A program made the translations under genes and the position numbers. From Bacteroidales bacterium (GTDB lineage Bacteria; Bacteroidota; Bacteroidia; Bacteroidales; UBA10428): a DNA stretch of 64,000 nt. The DNA is taken from assembly GCA_016930375.1 (NCBI GenBank), contig JAFGGU010000071.1:62001-126000 (forward strand). The letters are read 5' to 3'. The notes under the pieces are model-generated. The model searched no databases. It had not been told where the DNA came from and saw only the letters and a program-made list of their open reading frames with translations. Position 1 is the first letter of the stretch; the number at the start of each line of letters is the position of its first letter. This document shows, one piece after another, positions 17,504-29,000 of the stretch.

Positions 17504-20500
17504 ATGAAAAACTATTATTCTGGTGAAGTTTTCTTGTACAAAAGAAAACTTAAAAATTTAATCCTAATTATGAAACTAACTACACTATTCTCAATTGCCT
17601 TGACATTAAATCTGGGAGCATCGGTGTATTCGCAGAATACCCGGTTTAACCTGGATATTAACGGGAAAACAATACGTGAGGTTTTTCAGATTCTGGAACA
17701 ACAAAGCCAATTCAGGTTCTTTTACAACGATGAATTCAGTTATATTGACAACGTTGTCAGCCTGGACGTGAGAGATGAGAATATTGAACAGATTCTTGAA
17801 AAGCTTTTTGAGACTTCTGACATCACTTACAAGGTATTCAATGACAACCTTGTTGTGCTGACTCCGAAACAAAATCTGCAACAGTATGCCATCAAGGGCA
17901 CTATTACAGATGCGTCAACCGGTGAACCATTAACAGGCGCCAACGTGCTGATTAAAGGTACACAACGCGGTGCTGTTTGTGATCTCAACGGAAAATACTC
18001 TATTGATGCAAAAGCCGGTGACATTTTAGTATTCAGCTTCATTGGATATGCCAGTGAAGAGGTTACTGTTACTGATCAGGCAATCATTGATGTAGCTTTG
18101 GCATCCGATATTCAAAGCCTCGATGAGGTTGTGGTTGTTGGGTATAGCACTCAGAAAAGGGGCGAAGTAACAGGTGCTATTTCATCAGTATCCTCTGAAA
18201 AACTTACTGCTCTGCCTACATCGGGACTTGACCAGGCTTTGCAGGGACGTGCAGCAGGTTTGACGGTTATCAGCAATGGTGCTCCGGGTTATTCATCAAC
18301 CATGAGGGTCAGGGGTATCAGTACAGTTAACGATGCCAATCCTTTGTATGTCGTTGACGGTGTTGTTTCAACCACCATCAGCAACATCAGTCCTTCAGAC
18401 ATTGAATCCATTGAAGTATTAAAAGACGCTTCCACAGCTGCTATATATGGTTCATTGGGATCAAACGGTGTCATTATGGTTACAACCAAAAAAGGTAAAG
18501 CCGGTAATGTGGTAGTTGCTTTGGATGGTTATTTCGGTGTTCAATATACCAAGGCAAGATATGATTTGATGAACAGCGCTCAATATAAAGAATATGCAAC
18601 AAGCGGGGCATTTACAACACCTACTGTGTACTCAAATCCAACATATTCTGCCCGTACTACTGCCGCAGAAACCGATTGGCAGGATGAGATATACCAGAAT
18701 GGACCCATGCAAAACTATGACCTTTCCCTTTCCGGTGGTAATGAAAACAGCACTTTCAGATTGTCAGCCGGTTACTTGAATCAGCAAGGTATTGTTATCA
18801 AAACCGGTCTTGAAAGATACAATTTCAGAGCCAACAGTGATTTTAAAAAGGGCAGACTGAAAATTGGCGAGAACCTCAGCTTATCATACTCAACACAGGA
18901 TCCTTTGGCTGATAATGGCGGACGTTCTTTATTAGAGCATGCCATTAAAATGGCCCCTTACCTGCCGGTATACAATCCGGATAATCCGGGTGGATTCCAG
19001 GGTCCTACCAGCTCCATTGACGGACAGGATGCTGAGAACCCCGTCAGAATCATGGAACTGAACAGCCTCAAAACGAACACAATGGACATTTTGGGTAATA
19101 TCTATGGTGAATTGGAACTTATTAAAGGCCTGAAATTCAGAACCAATCTTGGTCTTCAGGATGAGAGAATAGTGTCCAACCAATTCTTCCCTTCCTATAA
19201 TGATGATAACCTGGGAGGCAATACACACCGGGCCACCTTTGCGAATATTTATAAAAACCGTGCAACCTACAGTGCATTCCTGTTTACCAACAATTTTATT
19301 TATAACTTAACACTTCTTGACAAGCATAATTTTGAATTGCTGGCATTGACTGAATACAGCGCTGTTAACTCAACTGTTCTGAATACCAATTCACACAATA
19401 ATATTTCCGACGCAGTTGAAGAAGTGAGTAACCTTGACGCTTCATTATCCTCAGCAACAATTAATTATTACAGAATTAGTTACCTGGGAAGATTAAACTA
19501 TAACTTTGATTCGAAGTACTTGTTCTCGGCTTCACTCCGAACAGATGCTTCGTCAAGGTTTGGTAAAAACAAAAGATGGGGTACTTTCCCTTCCATATCT
19601 GTGGGCTGGAATCTTGCTAAGGAAGCTTTCTTAAGTGATGTTCCTTACCTGAGCAACTTAAAACTAAGAGGTAGCTGGGGTAAAGCCGGTAATGACAAAA
19701 TTTCAGACTACGCCTACTCTTCTTCCTTAACTTCAAACATGAACTACAATTTTGGTAATGCAGCTGTAGTTGGAACAACCGCTGCAGGCAGGCCAAATGC
19801 CGATTTAAAATGGGAAGAAATAACCATGACCAACATTGGATTGGATTTGGGCTTGTTGAATAACCAGTTTACCTTGTCTGCTGAATATTATATGAACAAG
19901 AGTGATGACCTTCTGATGCAAGTACCACTGCCCCTGTCTTCGGGTGACTGGACAGGTACCATCAGCAAGAATGCAGGTTCCATGGAAACAAAAGGGTTTG
20001 AATTGCAGTTGGGTTACAACGATTTTGAAGGTGAATTTGAATGGTCTGCCAGTTTAAATCTTGGTACTTTCAAAAATGAAGTTAAATCCCTGGGTGGTGC
20101 CACCTATATTTCCGGATTTGGTTTTGAAGGTGAAGACCTCAACAGATGCCAGATTGGAGAACCTGCCTTCTTCTTCTACGGATGGGATTTCGATGGTATC
20201 TTCCAGTCTGCTTCAGAAGCTGAAAGTTATATGGGCGGATCGCAACACACGCTCAATGCTTCCACTGCAGGAGATTTTCGTATCAAAGACACCAATGGTG
20301 ATGGCGTAATTTCTGCAACCGACAGAACCAATATAGGAAACCCCTTCCCCAAGATGACGCTTGGTTTGGACCTCAATGCTTCCTACAAAGGCTTTGATCT
20401 GAACGTATTTATAAGCGGAGTTTATGGGAATAAGCTCTATAACACCAATTTATACGACTTGCAAGCGATGCCCAGGTTATTTAATGCCGGCGTTGAAGTT

Positions 20501-20884
20501 CTTGACAGGTGGACTGAGAGCAATCCTTCAAACACCATCCCAAGAGCCGGTGCAGTTGCTGCCAATGCCCAGGCATCCAGTCGTTTCGTCGAAGACGGTG
20601 CTTATACCAAATTGAAAAACATCACACTGGGGTATACATTACCTGCAAATCTTTTGAAGAACATATTCACCAGACTCAGAATTTATGTTAGTGCACAGAA
20701 TATGATTTGCATTACCAAATACTCCGGTTTGGATCCTGAGGTAGGCAGATACCTTGCTAATGGTACTTCTTTAGGACAAATTGGTTCTCCTCAGACAACA
20801 ACTCAAAACTATGCCAATGGAATTGATGTAGGTAATTATCCCATACCAAAATCAGTTATTGCTGGTATTCAAATTACCTTCTAA
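17504..20884 (+). CDS. SusC-family TonB-dependent outer-membrane transporter
   Basis: A 1126-residue SusC-like transporter. The signal peptide is best read from the internal ATG at 17570 (MKLTTLFSIALTLNLGASVYS); the upstream ATG at 17504 adds 22 residues. An STN domain (about 50-120) allows signalling to the adjacent FecR, a carboxypeptidase-regulatory-like domain with GTITDASTGEPLTGANVLIKG (about 131-150) follows, then the plug with the SusC signature LDEVVVVGYSTQKR and the 22-strand barrel ending in AGIQITF. It imports a nutrient together with the SusD-like lipoprotein encoded next. The substrate is unknown; no glycoside hydrolase or protease lies beside it. Confidence 0.96.
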   Translation: MKNYYSGEVFLYKRKLKNLILIMKLTTLFSIALTLNLGASVYSQNTRFNLDINGKTIREVFQILEQQSQFRFFYNDEFSYIDNVVSLDVRDENIEQILEKLFETSDITYKVFNDNLVVLTPKQNLQQYAIKGTITDASTGEPLTGANVLIKGTQRGAVCDLNGKYSIDAKAGDILVFSFIGYASEEVTVTDQAIIDVALASDIQSLDEVVVVGYSTQKRGEVTGAISSVSSEKLTALPTSGLDQALQGRAAGLTVISNGAPGYSSTMRVRGISTVNDANPLYVVDGVVSTTISNISPSDIESIEVLKDASTAAIYGSLGSNGVIMVTTKKGKAGNVVVALDGYFGVQYTKARYDLMNSAQYKEYATSGAFTTPTVYSNPTYSARTTAAETDWQDEIYQNGPMQNYDLSLSGGNENSTFRLSAGYLNQQGIVIKTGLERYNFRANSDFKKGRLKIGENLSLSYSTQDPLADNGGRSLLEHAIKMAPYLPVYNPDNPGGFQGPTSSIDGQDAENPVRIMELNSLKTNTMDILGNIYGELELIKGLKFRTNLGLQDERIVSNQFFPSYNDDNLGGNTHRATFANIYKNRATYSAFLFTNNFIYNLTLLDKHNFELLALTEYSAVNSTVLNTNSHNNISDAVEEVSNLDASLSSATINYYRISYLGRLNYNFDSKYLFSASLRTDASSRFGKNKRWGTFPSISVGWNLAKEAFLSDVPYLSNLKLRGSWGKAGNDKISDYAYSSSLTSNMNYNFGNAAVVGTTAAGRPNADLKWEEITMTNIGLDLGLLNNQFTLSAEYYMNKSDDLLMQVPLPLSSGDWTGTISKNAGSMETKGFELQLGYNDFEGEFEWSASLNLGTFKNEVKSLGGATYISGFGFEGEDLNRCQIGEPAFFFYGWDFDGIFQSASEAESYMGGSQHTLNASTAGDFRIKDTNGDGVISATDRTNIGNPFPKMTLGLDLNASYKGFDLNVFISGVYGNKLYNTNLYDLQAMPRLFNAGVEVLDRWTESNPSNTIPRAGAVAANAQASSRFVEDGAYTKLKNITLGYTLPANLLKNIFTRLRIYVSAQNMICITKYSGLDPEVGRYLANGTSLGQIGSPQTTTQNYANGIDVGNYPIPKSVIAGIQITF

Positions 20885-20903
20885 CCTTTAATACAGAATT
20901 ATT

Positions 20904-22536
20904 ATGAAAAGACTTAAAATACATTTCTTAAAGGCACTGGTTTTCAGTGCATTGGTTCTCCACTATTCCTGTGATGCGGATAAGTTGGAACTTACGAATC
21001 CAAACAATCTATCACCTGACACCTATTTTCAGACGGCGTCTCAGGTTCAGTCAGCTGTAGATGCTGTTTACGGAAGTATGCAGACAACCGGTATGTACAA
21101 CCGTGGCATGTGGTATGGTAATGACAACATGTCTCATGAGAATACATGTAATCCCCAGCAGGAAGCTGATAAACGGCAATGGCTTAATTTCACACACGAT
21201 GCAACACATGGTTTGACTGAAGCTTACTGGAATTCCTGCTACAGAGGCGTTAATAAAGCCAATTTTGTGATCAACAATGTCGATTTAATTAACGAAATCC
21301 CGGATGCTTTTTTGTCCCAGGTTATGAAAGACAAGTATAATTGGTGAAGCAAAATTCTTGCGCGCTTTATATTACTTCTTCCTGGTTGACAAATTTGGTG
21401 ATGTTCCCCTTTATCTTGGCGTTGATCCTATAGAGAATGAAGGTCTTGCCAGAGCTCCTAAAGCACAGATTTGGGCACAAATTGAAGCCGACTGCCCTGA
21501 TGCTGCAGCAAAATGTCGTGCCAAAGCAGATGAAGTCCCTGGCAGGGCTACTAAAGGAGCTGCCTGGGCCCTGTTAGGCAAAGCACGTTTATACCAGGAA
21601 AACTATCCCGGAGCGCTCGAAGCCTTTAATAATATTACCGGTTACACGCTGGAACCTAATTATTTTGACAACTTTACGGAAGAAAACGAAAATGGTCAGG
21701 AATCCATTTTCGAAGTCCAATTTAGCATTCAGGCTGGTTATTCCAGCCAGTGGAGTTCCGACAGAACTGACCAGGGATTGAATGAATCCACTTTCAGGGG
21801 TCAGGAATACGGTTGCCTAAACTGGTTTAACGTTTTCGTTTCTGAGGATCTTTGGAATGAGTTCGAAACCACTGCTGTTAATGGTGTAAAAACCGATCCG
21901 AGGCGCGGTTACTGCGCTTACCAGACCGGTGATTTGTATTTCAACAATACCCTTACTATTACAGTTGATTCTATGATCGTATATGCTCCGGACGGCGTCA
22001 CAATTCTGGATCATTACAAAAGAAGAGGCTGGCGTAAATACCAGAACTACTATAAAGCTACTTCTGAAGGAGCTGTTGCAGGAAATCAATCAGGAATCAA
22101 TATGAAGGTGATCAGGTATGCCGACGTATTGTTGATGATGGCCGAAGCTGAAGCCAACAGACCCGGTGGTAGTCTTGCCACAGCAATCGGTTATATGAAC
22201 CAGGTCAGAGCAAGAGCTGATGTTGATCTGCCGTTATATGGCTCAGCTGAAATGAATGCTTCCTATCCTGTTTCAAATTTGACTGAATTCATGGTAGCAC
22301 TGGAACATGAACGTAAAGTTGAATTATGCGGTGAACAGGTTCGTTTCTCTGATCTTGTAAGATGGGGCAGACTCGCTGATTTTTTAACTTCTCCTAAGTT
22401 ACAGAATTCGATTCCTAAAGCCGATAAGCAAGCTTTGGTTTTCTCTTCACCCAAAAATCTTCTTTGGCCTATTCCTCAGAAGGAAATTGATGTTAACCCT
22501 AACATTGGCCAGGAACATCAGAATCCGGGTTATTAA
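20904..22536 (+). pseudogene. SusD-family lipoprotein gene interrupted by a one-base frameshift
   Basis: The partner lipoprotein of the SusC transporter. The first frame (20904-21347) encodes a lipoprotein signal peptide with lipobox ending at Cys23 (VLHYSC) and the N-terminal SusD helices, then hits TGA at 21345-21347. The second frame (21340 onward to 22536) continues the normal SusD sequence with IGEAKFLRALYYFFLVDKFGDVP and runs to a standard SusD C-terminus (LLWPIPQKEIDVNPNIGQ). Removing one A within 21336-21342 would restore a single protein of about 543 residues. No missense clusters or other stops are present, so the lesion is either very recent, a phase-variable site or a sequencing error. 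Confidence 0.9.
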
Positions 22537-22560
22537 TGGATAGAAACTGATATGATTCAA

Positions 22561-22592
22561 AAAATGGTCCTGTAAAACAGGACCATTTTTTT
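22561..22592 (+). terminator. Intrinsic terminator after the SusD-like gene
   Basis: ATGGTCCTG and CAGGACCAT pair perfectly around TAAAA, followed by six T. It separates the sigma/FecR/SusCD unit from the downstream VCBS genes. Confidence 0.92.
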
Positions 22593-22632
22593 CTGTGATT
22601 TAATTGAGGTAAATTCATCCTTCATTCTTTTC

Positions 22633-25600
22633 ATGATCGCCCTTATGACTCCCCATTTAAACCCTGAATACAGTAAATGGCTTTACCCGGTAGTTTTATG
22701 GACTGCAATACTTGGCACCTGTTTCTCGTGCAAACCTGAAAAAACAGCGGAAGATCCTGTTTTCAGGAAACTGCCTTCCGAAAATACAAATATTACCTTT
22801 CAGAACACGCTGACAGAGACCGATACTTTTAACTATTTTCTGTATTCCTACATGTATATGGGCGGTGGGGTATCCGTCGGAGACCTGAATAACGATGGGC
22901 TTACAGATATTTATTTTACCGGCAATATGGTCAGCAACCGCTTGTATCTGAATATGGGTAACCTGAAATTCAAAGACGTTACCGAAATTTCAGGAACAGG
23001 TGGCGACCATCGCTGGATGCTGGGTTCAACCCTATGTGATATTAACGGGGATGGATTGCTCGACATTTATGTTAGTGTTTCCGGATTAAAGGGCAATTGC
23101 AAAAACATGCTGTTTGTGAACCTGGGAAACAATCCCGAGGGGATACCCGTGTTTCAGGAAGAAGCAGCTAAATATGGCCTTGATGACAAAGGTAAAAGCA
23201 CACAGACCACATTCTTCGATTATGATAATGATGGCGATCTTGATCTCTATGTGGCAAATTATCCGATTACACAATTCAAGGCCTCTCCCTATTTCTACCG
23301 GCAAATGATGAACAATGTAAAAATGGATGAATCGGGACATTTATACAGAAATAACGGAGATGGCACTTTTGCAAATGTTACAGTTGAAGCAGGCCTGTTG
23401 ACTTTTGGTTTGTCGTTAAGCGCTACGGTTAGCGACCTGAACCAGGATGGATATCAGGACCTTTACATATCCAATGATTTCACAAGCCCGGACTTCTTCT
23501 TCTTCAACAACGGCAACGGAACTTTTAGCGACAGGACAAAAGAAGTAATCGGCCAGACCTCGTTTTACGGCATGGGGGCTGATATTGCAGATTATAATAA
23601 TGACGGCCTGCCCGATATCATGCAAATTGATATGGCTCCTGAAGATAATCAAAGGGCCAAAGAGAATATGACCGACATGGCCCGGGAGGATTTTGATGAA
23701 ATGCTGAACCAGGGCTTTCACCATCAATACAGATATAGTACACTGCAATTAAACAGGGGGATCCGGGAAAACGGGCTGCCATATTTCAGCAATTCCGCAT
23801 GGATTGCGGGAGTAACCTCAACCGATTGGAGTTGGGCTGCTTTGTTTGCTGATTTTGACCTTGACGGCTGGAAAGATCTCTATGTAACAAACGGCTCGCG
23901 CAGGGATATAAACAATATTGATTATTTCAACAATATGGAAAAATCCTCCTATTTCAACAATGGTCTGGATAAAGCCGAATTGTTGGAGCAAGTCAGAAAT
24001 ATGCCCTTTAAACCCCTTGTAAATTATATTTTCAGAAATAATGGCGATTTAACTTTCTCAAAACACAATGCCGACTGGAGTGTGACGGAAACCAGTTATT
24101 CAAACGGCGTTGCATATGCCGATCTGGACAATGATGGCGACCTTGAACTCATTGTAAATAACATCGATGCAGAAGCTTTGGTATATAAAAACTATGCCAC
24201 TGAAAAAAAGCTTGGCAACTATTTGAAAATCGGATTTGAAGGTTCACCGCAAAACAGGATGGGAATCGGTTCTGCTATCACCATCTGGACTGACGGAAAG
24301 ATGCAAATGGGAGAACTGATTCTATCAAGGGGTTATCAGTCTTCGGTGGAACCCATCCTCTATTTTGGCCTTGCCAGGTATGAGATGGTTGATTCTCTGC
24401 ATGTGAAATGGCCCGACGGAAAGGTTCAACATCTCAGGCATGTAAATGCCAATCAAAAGCTGACCTTGCATTATGCGGAGGCCACGAGTCCGGCATCATT
24501 TAATGCCATTCAGGAAAAACTGTTCAAAGAGATCACTGACCGGGTTCAACCCGGCTTCATGCATAAAGAAAACAACTTCAACGACTTCGGTATTCAGCCC
24601 CTTCTCCCCTACAAATTATCCATGACGGGTCCGGGTATTAGCGTGGGTGATGTGAACAGCGACAAGCTCGAAGACTTTTTTATTGGCAACGCATCCCATA
24701 GCTCAGGCCAGATGTTCATTCAAAGCAGTTATGGAAGTTTTAAAATTCAACCGGGCCCTTGGGAAACAGATAACCGGTTTGAGGAAACGGGCTCCTTGCT
24801 TTTTGATGCCGATAACGATGGGGATCTCGACCTGTACGTGGTAAGCGGTGGCTATGAGTATCCAAAGGACTCGAAAGAATACCAGGACCAGCTTTACCTC
24901 AATGATGGCAAGGGTAACTACATGAAAGATGAAAAAGCTTTGCCGGTAACCACTTCCAGTGGATCATGCGTTAAAGCGTTTGACTATGACAAAGACGGTG
25001 ACCTGGATTTGTTCTTAGGCGGAAGACAGGTACCCCACCAATATCCCTTCCCGGCTCAAAGCTACCTGCTCGAAAACAAATCGCAAAAAGGGATTGTGAA
25101 ATTTGACGATGTTACGGCAAAATTAGCCCCGGAGCTGGCTAAAGCAGGGATGGTAACCGACGCCCTCTGGGCTGATATCAATAATGATTCATGGCCCGAT
25201 TTAATTGTAGCCGGAGAATGGATGCCCGTTTGCTATTACCTTAACGATCACGGAAAATTCAGCAAGACTGCAATAGAAGGCACAAGCGGCTGGTGGTTCA
25301 GCATTGAGGGTGCCGATTTCGACAAAGACGGTGACACGGACCTGGTTGCAGGTAACCTTGGCTTAAACTTCAGGTATAAAGCAAGTGCCGACAAGACATT
25401 TGATGTTTATGCCGCAGATTTTGACCATGATGGGAAATCAGACATTGCCCTGTGCTATTACCAGGGGGATGAACAGTATCCGGTGAGAAACAGAGGGTGT
25501 TTTCTGGACCAGAATCCGGGACTGGCCCTGAGATTTCCTGACTTTAAAAGCTTTGCCAAAGCCACAATTTCGGATGTATACACCAGGAAAGTATTGAAAG

Positions 25601-25998
25601 AATCCCTCCACCTGCAGGCCGAGACCTTTGCCAGTTGCTATCTTGAAAACACCGGAAATGGAAAGTTCAAAATACATCATTTGCCCAATGAAGTTCAATT
25701 ATCATCCATAAATGATATCATCATCGAAGATTTTGATCAGGATGGACACCTTGATATCCTGGCAGCCGGTAATCTTTTTTCTGTGGAAGTTGTAACACCC
25801 AGAAACGACGGTGGAGTTGGTGCATTTCTGAAAGGTAATGGCAAGGGCAACTTTAAAGTAATACCTCCGGCCTTGTCCGGGTTCTTTGTTCCCCGGGATG
25901 TCAAGGCCCTTTCATTGATTCACGGGATTACTACTGAAGTAAAGGCCGTATTGGTCGGGAATAATAATGACCGGCTGCAAATTTTTAAAATAAAATGA
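22633..25998 (+). CDS. FG-GAP/VCBS-repeat lipoprotein with ASPIC/UnbV domain (first paralogue)
   Basis: A surface lipoprotein of 1121 residues (lipid attachment probably at Cys33, GTCFSC). It contains a first series of calcium-binding FG-GAP repeats of the form DxNxDGxxD (for example DLNNDGLTDIYF, DINGDGLLDIYV, DYDNDGDLDLYV), an ASPIC/UnbV domain in the middle (about 530-620, SRGYQSSVEPILYFGL) and a second repeat series to the C-terminus. Such proteins form integrin-like propellers and are often encoded next to SusC/SusD pairs, where they may bind or process the ligand. No catalytic site is known for the family. An alternative start is ATG at 22645. It is 32 bp from its paralogue downstream. 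Confidence 0.9.
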   Translation: MIALMTPHLNPEYSKWLYPVVLWTAILGTCFSCKPEKTAEDPVFRKLPSENTNITFQNTLTETDTFNYFLYSYMYMGGGVSVGDLNNDGLTDIYFTGNMVSNRLYLNMGNLKFKDVTEISGTGGDHRWMLGSTLCDINGDGLLDIYVSVSGLKGNCKNMLFVNLGNNPEGIPVFQEEAAKYGLDDKGKSTQTTFFDYDNDGDLDLYVANYPITQFKASPYFYRQMMNNVKMDESGHLYRNNGDGTFANVTVEAGLLTFGLSLSATVSDLNQDGYQDLYISNDFTSPDFFFFNNGNGTFSDRTKEVIGQTSFYGMGADIADYNNDGLPDIMQIDMAPEDNQRAKENMTDMAREDFDEMLNQGFHHQYRYSTLQLNRGIRENGLPYFSNSAWIAGVTSTDWSWAALFADFDLDGWKDLYVTNGSRRDINNIDYFNNMEKSSYFNNGLDKAELLEQVRNMPFKPLVNYIFRNNGDLTFSKHNADWSVTETSYSNGVAYADLDNDGDLELIVNNIDAEALVYKNYATEKKLGNYLKIGFEGSPQNRMGIGSAITIWTDGKMQMGELILSRGYQSSVEPILYFGLARYEMVDSLHVKWPDGKVQHLRHVNANQKLTLHYAEATSPASFNAIQEKLFKEITDRVQPGFMHKENNFNDFGIQPLLPYKLSMTGPGISVGDVNSDKLEDFFIGNASHSSGQMFIQSSYGSFKIQPGPWETDNRFEETGSLLFDADNDGDLDLYVVSGGYEYPKDSKEYQDQLYLNDGKGNYMKDEKALPVTTSSGSCVKAFDYDKDGDLDLFLGGRQVPHQYPFPAQSYLLENKSQKGIVKFDDVTAKLAPELAKAGMVTDALWADINNDSWPDLIVAGEWMPVCYYLNDHGKFSKTAIEGTSGWWFSIEGADFDKDGDTDLVAGNLGLNFRYKASADKTFDVYAADFDHDGKSDIALCYYQGDEQYPVRNRGCFLDQNPGLALRFPDFKSFAKATISDVYTRKVLKESLHLQAETFASCYLENTGNGKFKIHHLPNEVQLSSINDIIIEDFDQDGHLDILAAGNLFSVEVVTPRNDGGVGAFLKGNGKGNFKVIPPALSGFFVPRDVKALSLIHGITTEVKAVLVGNNNDRLQIFKIK

Positions 25999-26030
25999 AA
26001 CGCGAAATTTCCAAAACAGGTTGATAATTT

Positions 26031-29000
26031 ATGAAGATCAGCTTTTATATAGGTATACTCACAGTTCTATTCTGTTCATGTGATCAATTTTCTGAAGAGA
26101 CCTTTAAAAAACTTTCTCCTTCAAGAACAGGGATAGATTTCACCAATGAATTGGTTGAAAATGATACTCTGAATTACACAGTTTTCCCATATATGTACAT
26201 GGGAGGAGGGGTTTCGGTGGGTGACATCAATAATGACGGGCTGGATGATATTTTCTTCTGCGGCAACCTGGTCCCAAACAGGCTCTACCTGAACAAAGGC
26301 AATATGCGATTTACAGATATCTCTGAACAGGCCGGTATAATGGGAAATCATCAATGGTTTACAGGTTCAACAATGGCCGATGTGAACAATGACGGCTGGC
26401 TGGATATTTATGTGTGTGTGTCAGCAAAATACCAGCCTTCGGATAACCTGCTGTTTATAAACAATCAGGACAACACCTTTACAGAAAGCGGAAAAAGCTT
26501 TGGGATTAATGATAAAAGTTCATCCGTACAGGCAACTTTTTTTGATTATAACAATGATGGTTTCCTGGACCTGTTTGTGGCCAATTACCCGATTGTTCTG
26601 GTCAGCATGGGGGTCGAGTTCTACAGCAATAAAATAAAGGGAAACAAGTATGAGGAATCAGGACACTTATACAGGAATAATGGAAATAATACTTTTACCG
26701 ACGTGACCGATGAAACCGGTGTTCGGAATTTTGGCATGTCCATAGGCATAGTGGCGATGGATTTTAACAATGACGGGTGGAAAGATTTATACATATCCAA
26801 TGATTTCAATCCACCTGATAATTTTTATTTAAATAGAGGGGATGGCACTTTTAGGGAAATTGTAAAGGAAGCCACCTTTCAAACCTCTATTTTTGGCATG
26901 GGTTTCGATGCAGCAGATTTCAATAATGATGGTTTGATCGACCTTTTTCAGATTGACATGACTCCGGAGGATCATTTTCGAAGAATGGTGAATGTTATTC
27001 CCATGAGGCAGAAAACATTCGATCAAAGTCTTGATTTAGGCCTTCATTACCAATACATGCAAAATTCCCTGCAATTGAACAATGGGGTTTTCGACAGCAT
27101 TCCCCTGTACAGCAATATTTCTTTGTTCTCGGAAGTTGCATACACCGATTGGAGCTGGGGTGGTGTTTTTCTGGATATGGACAACGATGGCAACAAAGAT
27201 TTGTTTGTCACGAACGGTGTACTGAAAGATATCAATAATCGTGATATCCTTGATGATCCCAACAGCAATGTGTATTTCAGACAAATGAAGGAATATCGTC
27301 CGGAACTATTCCCCAGCACACCGGTAAGGAATTATGCTTTTAAGAACAATGGAAACCTCACTTTTACGAATAAATCAGATGACTGGGGTTTTAAAGAACT
27401 TAACCTGGCCAACGGAATGTCCTATAGTGATTTGGATAACGATGGCGATCTTGACATTGTGATCAGTCTTGTCAATGAAGTTTCGGCCATTTATGAGAAT
27501 AAAGCCGTCATTCAAGATCATCATTATATTAAAATCAAGCTCAACGGCCCGAATACCAATTTATTCGGTTTGGGAAGCACGATCAGGGTAAAAACCGGCG
27601 ATACCACTCAATATCAGGAATTGACTCTAACGAGGGGTTACCAGTCCAGTGTGCCTGCCACCCTTCATTTTGGTTTGGGGCCTAAAGATATCATCGATGA
27701 GTTAACCGTAATATGGCCCGATAGGAAAGAACAAGTGATTAATAATATTAAAGCCGACCAAACCATTGAACTGAAGTATAAGGATGCCGTGGCTCAGGAT
27801 AATAAAACCTTACAAAAGTCAATTTTTAAGGATATTACGGCCGAAGCCGGAATTAATTTCATTCATCATGAAGATCATTATGATGATTATGAATTTGAAC
27901 CATTGCTTCCCTATAAGAATTCACAGATGGGACCCGGCCTGGCGATTGGGGATATTGACAAAGACGGATTGGATGACTTCTTTGTCGGCAATGGTGCGGG
28001 TTTTAAAGCAGCCATGTATCGGCAGACAGGGAAAGGCACCTTTAAGGAAATCCCCGGACCCTGGACAGATGATTCAGATCAGGAAGATACCGGAGCCCTA
28101 CTTTTTGATGCTGATGGAGACGGAAGACTCGATCTGTATGTTGTAAGTGGAGGAAATGATAACAACAGATCAGAAGAGTTTTACCAGGACAGGTTGTATT
28201 TGAATACTGAGAACGGCTTTATAAAAAGCAGGAACATTCTTCCCGACCCTCTGAAACAAAGTGGAAAATGCGTTAAGGCTGCTGATTTTGATAAGGATGG
28301 CGATCTCGATCTGTTTGTGGGTGGACGCATTACTCCAGCGAATTACCCATTTCCGGCCAGCAGTTTTATCCTGGCAAATAATGGCAGGCATGGCGCTGAT
28401 CTGAGGTTTGAAAATGTTACAGACAAGCTGGCTCCGGAGCTTAAAAACCTGGGACTGGTTACGGATGCCCTCTGGGATGATTTTAACGGCGATGGTGACA
28501 TTGACCTGATCGTTGTAGGAGAATGGATGGGAATCCGTTTTTTCGAAAATACTCCGGACGGATTTACAGATATTTCTGAAAGAATGGGATTTAAAGAGAC
28601 CGTGGGCTTGTGGTTTAGTGTTGAAAGTATCGATATGGATCAGGACGGCGACAATGATTACCTGGTAGGCAATCTTGGATTAAATTATAAGTACAAAACA
28701 AGCAAAACAGAGCCATTTGAAATATTTGCCCATGATTATGATGTAAATGGCAAAACTGATATTGTGTTAAGCTACGGTGAGGATGGGAAAAGTTATCCGG
28801 TGAACAGTTTTGATGTTACTTCAGGGCAGATTCCGGCCATTGGGATCAGGTATAAAAATTATGAAAATTTTGCCCGTGCAACCCTGACAGAAATATACGG
28901 GGAAAAAATGCTTAACGCCTCTTTGCACTATAAGGCGAATACCTTTGCGCATCATTGGATCGAGAATACGGGCAATGGCATATTTAAAATGCATCCCCTC

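Noticed and set aside
21336-21347. Programmed translational frameshift in susD
   Set aside because: No slippery heptamer or downstream stem-loop; a simple indel explains the data.
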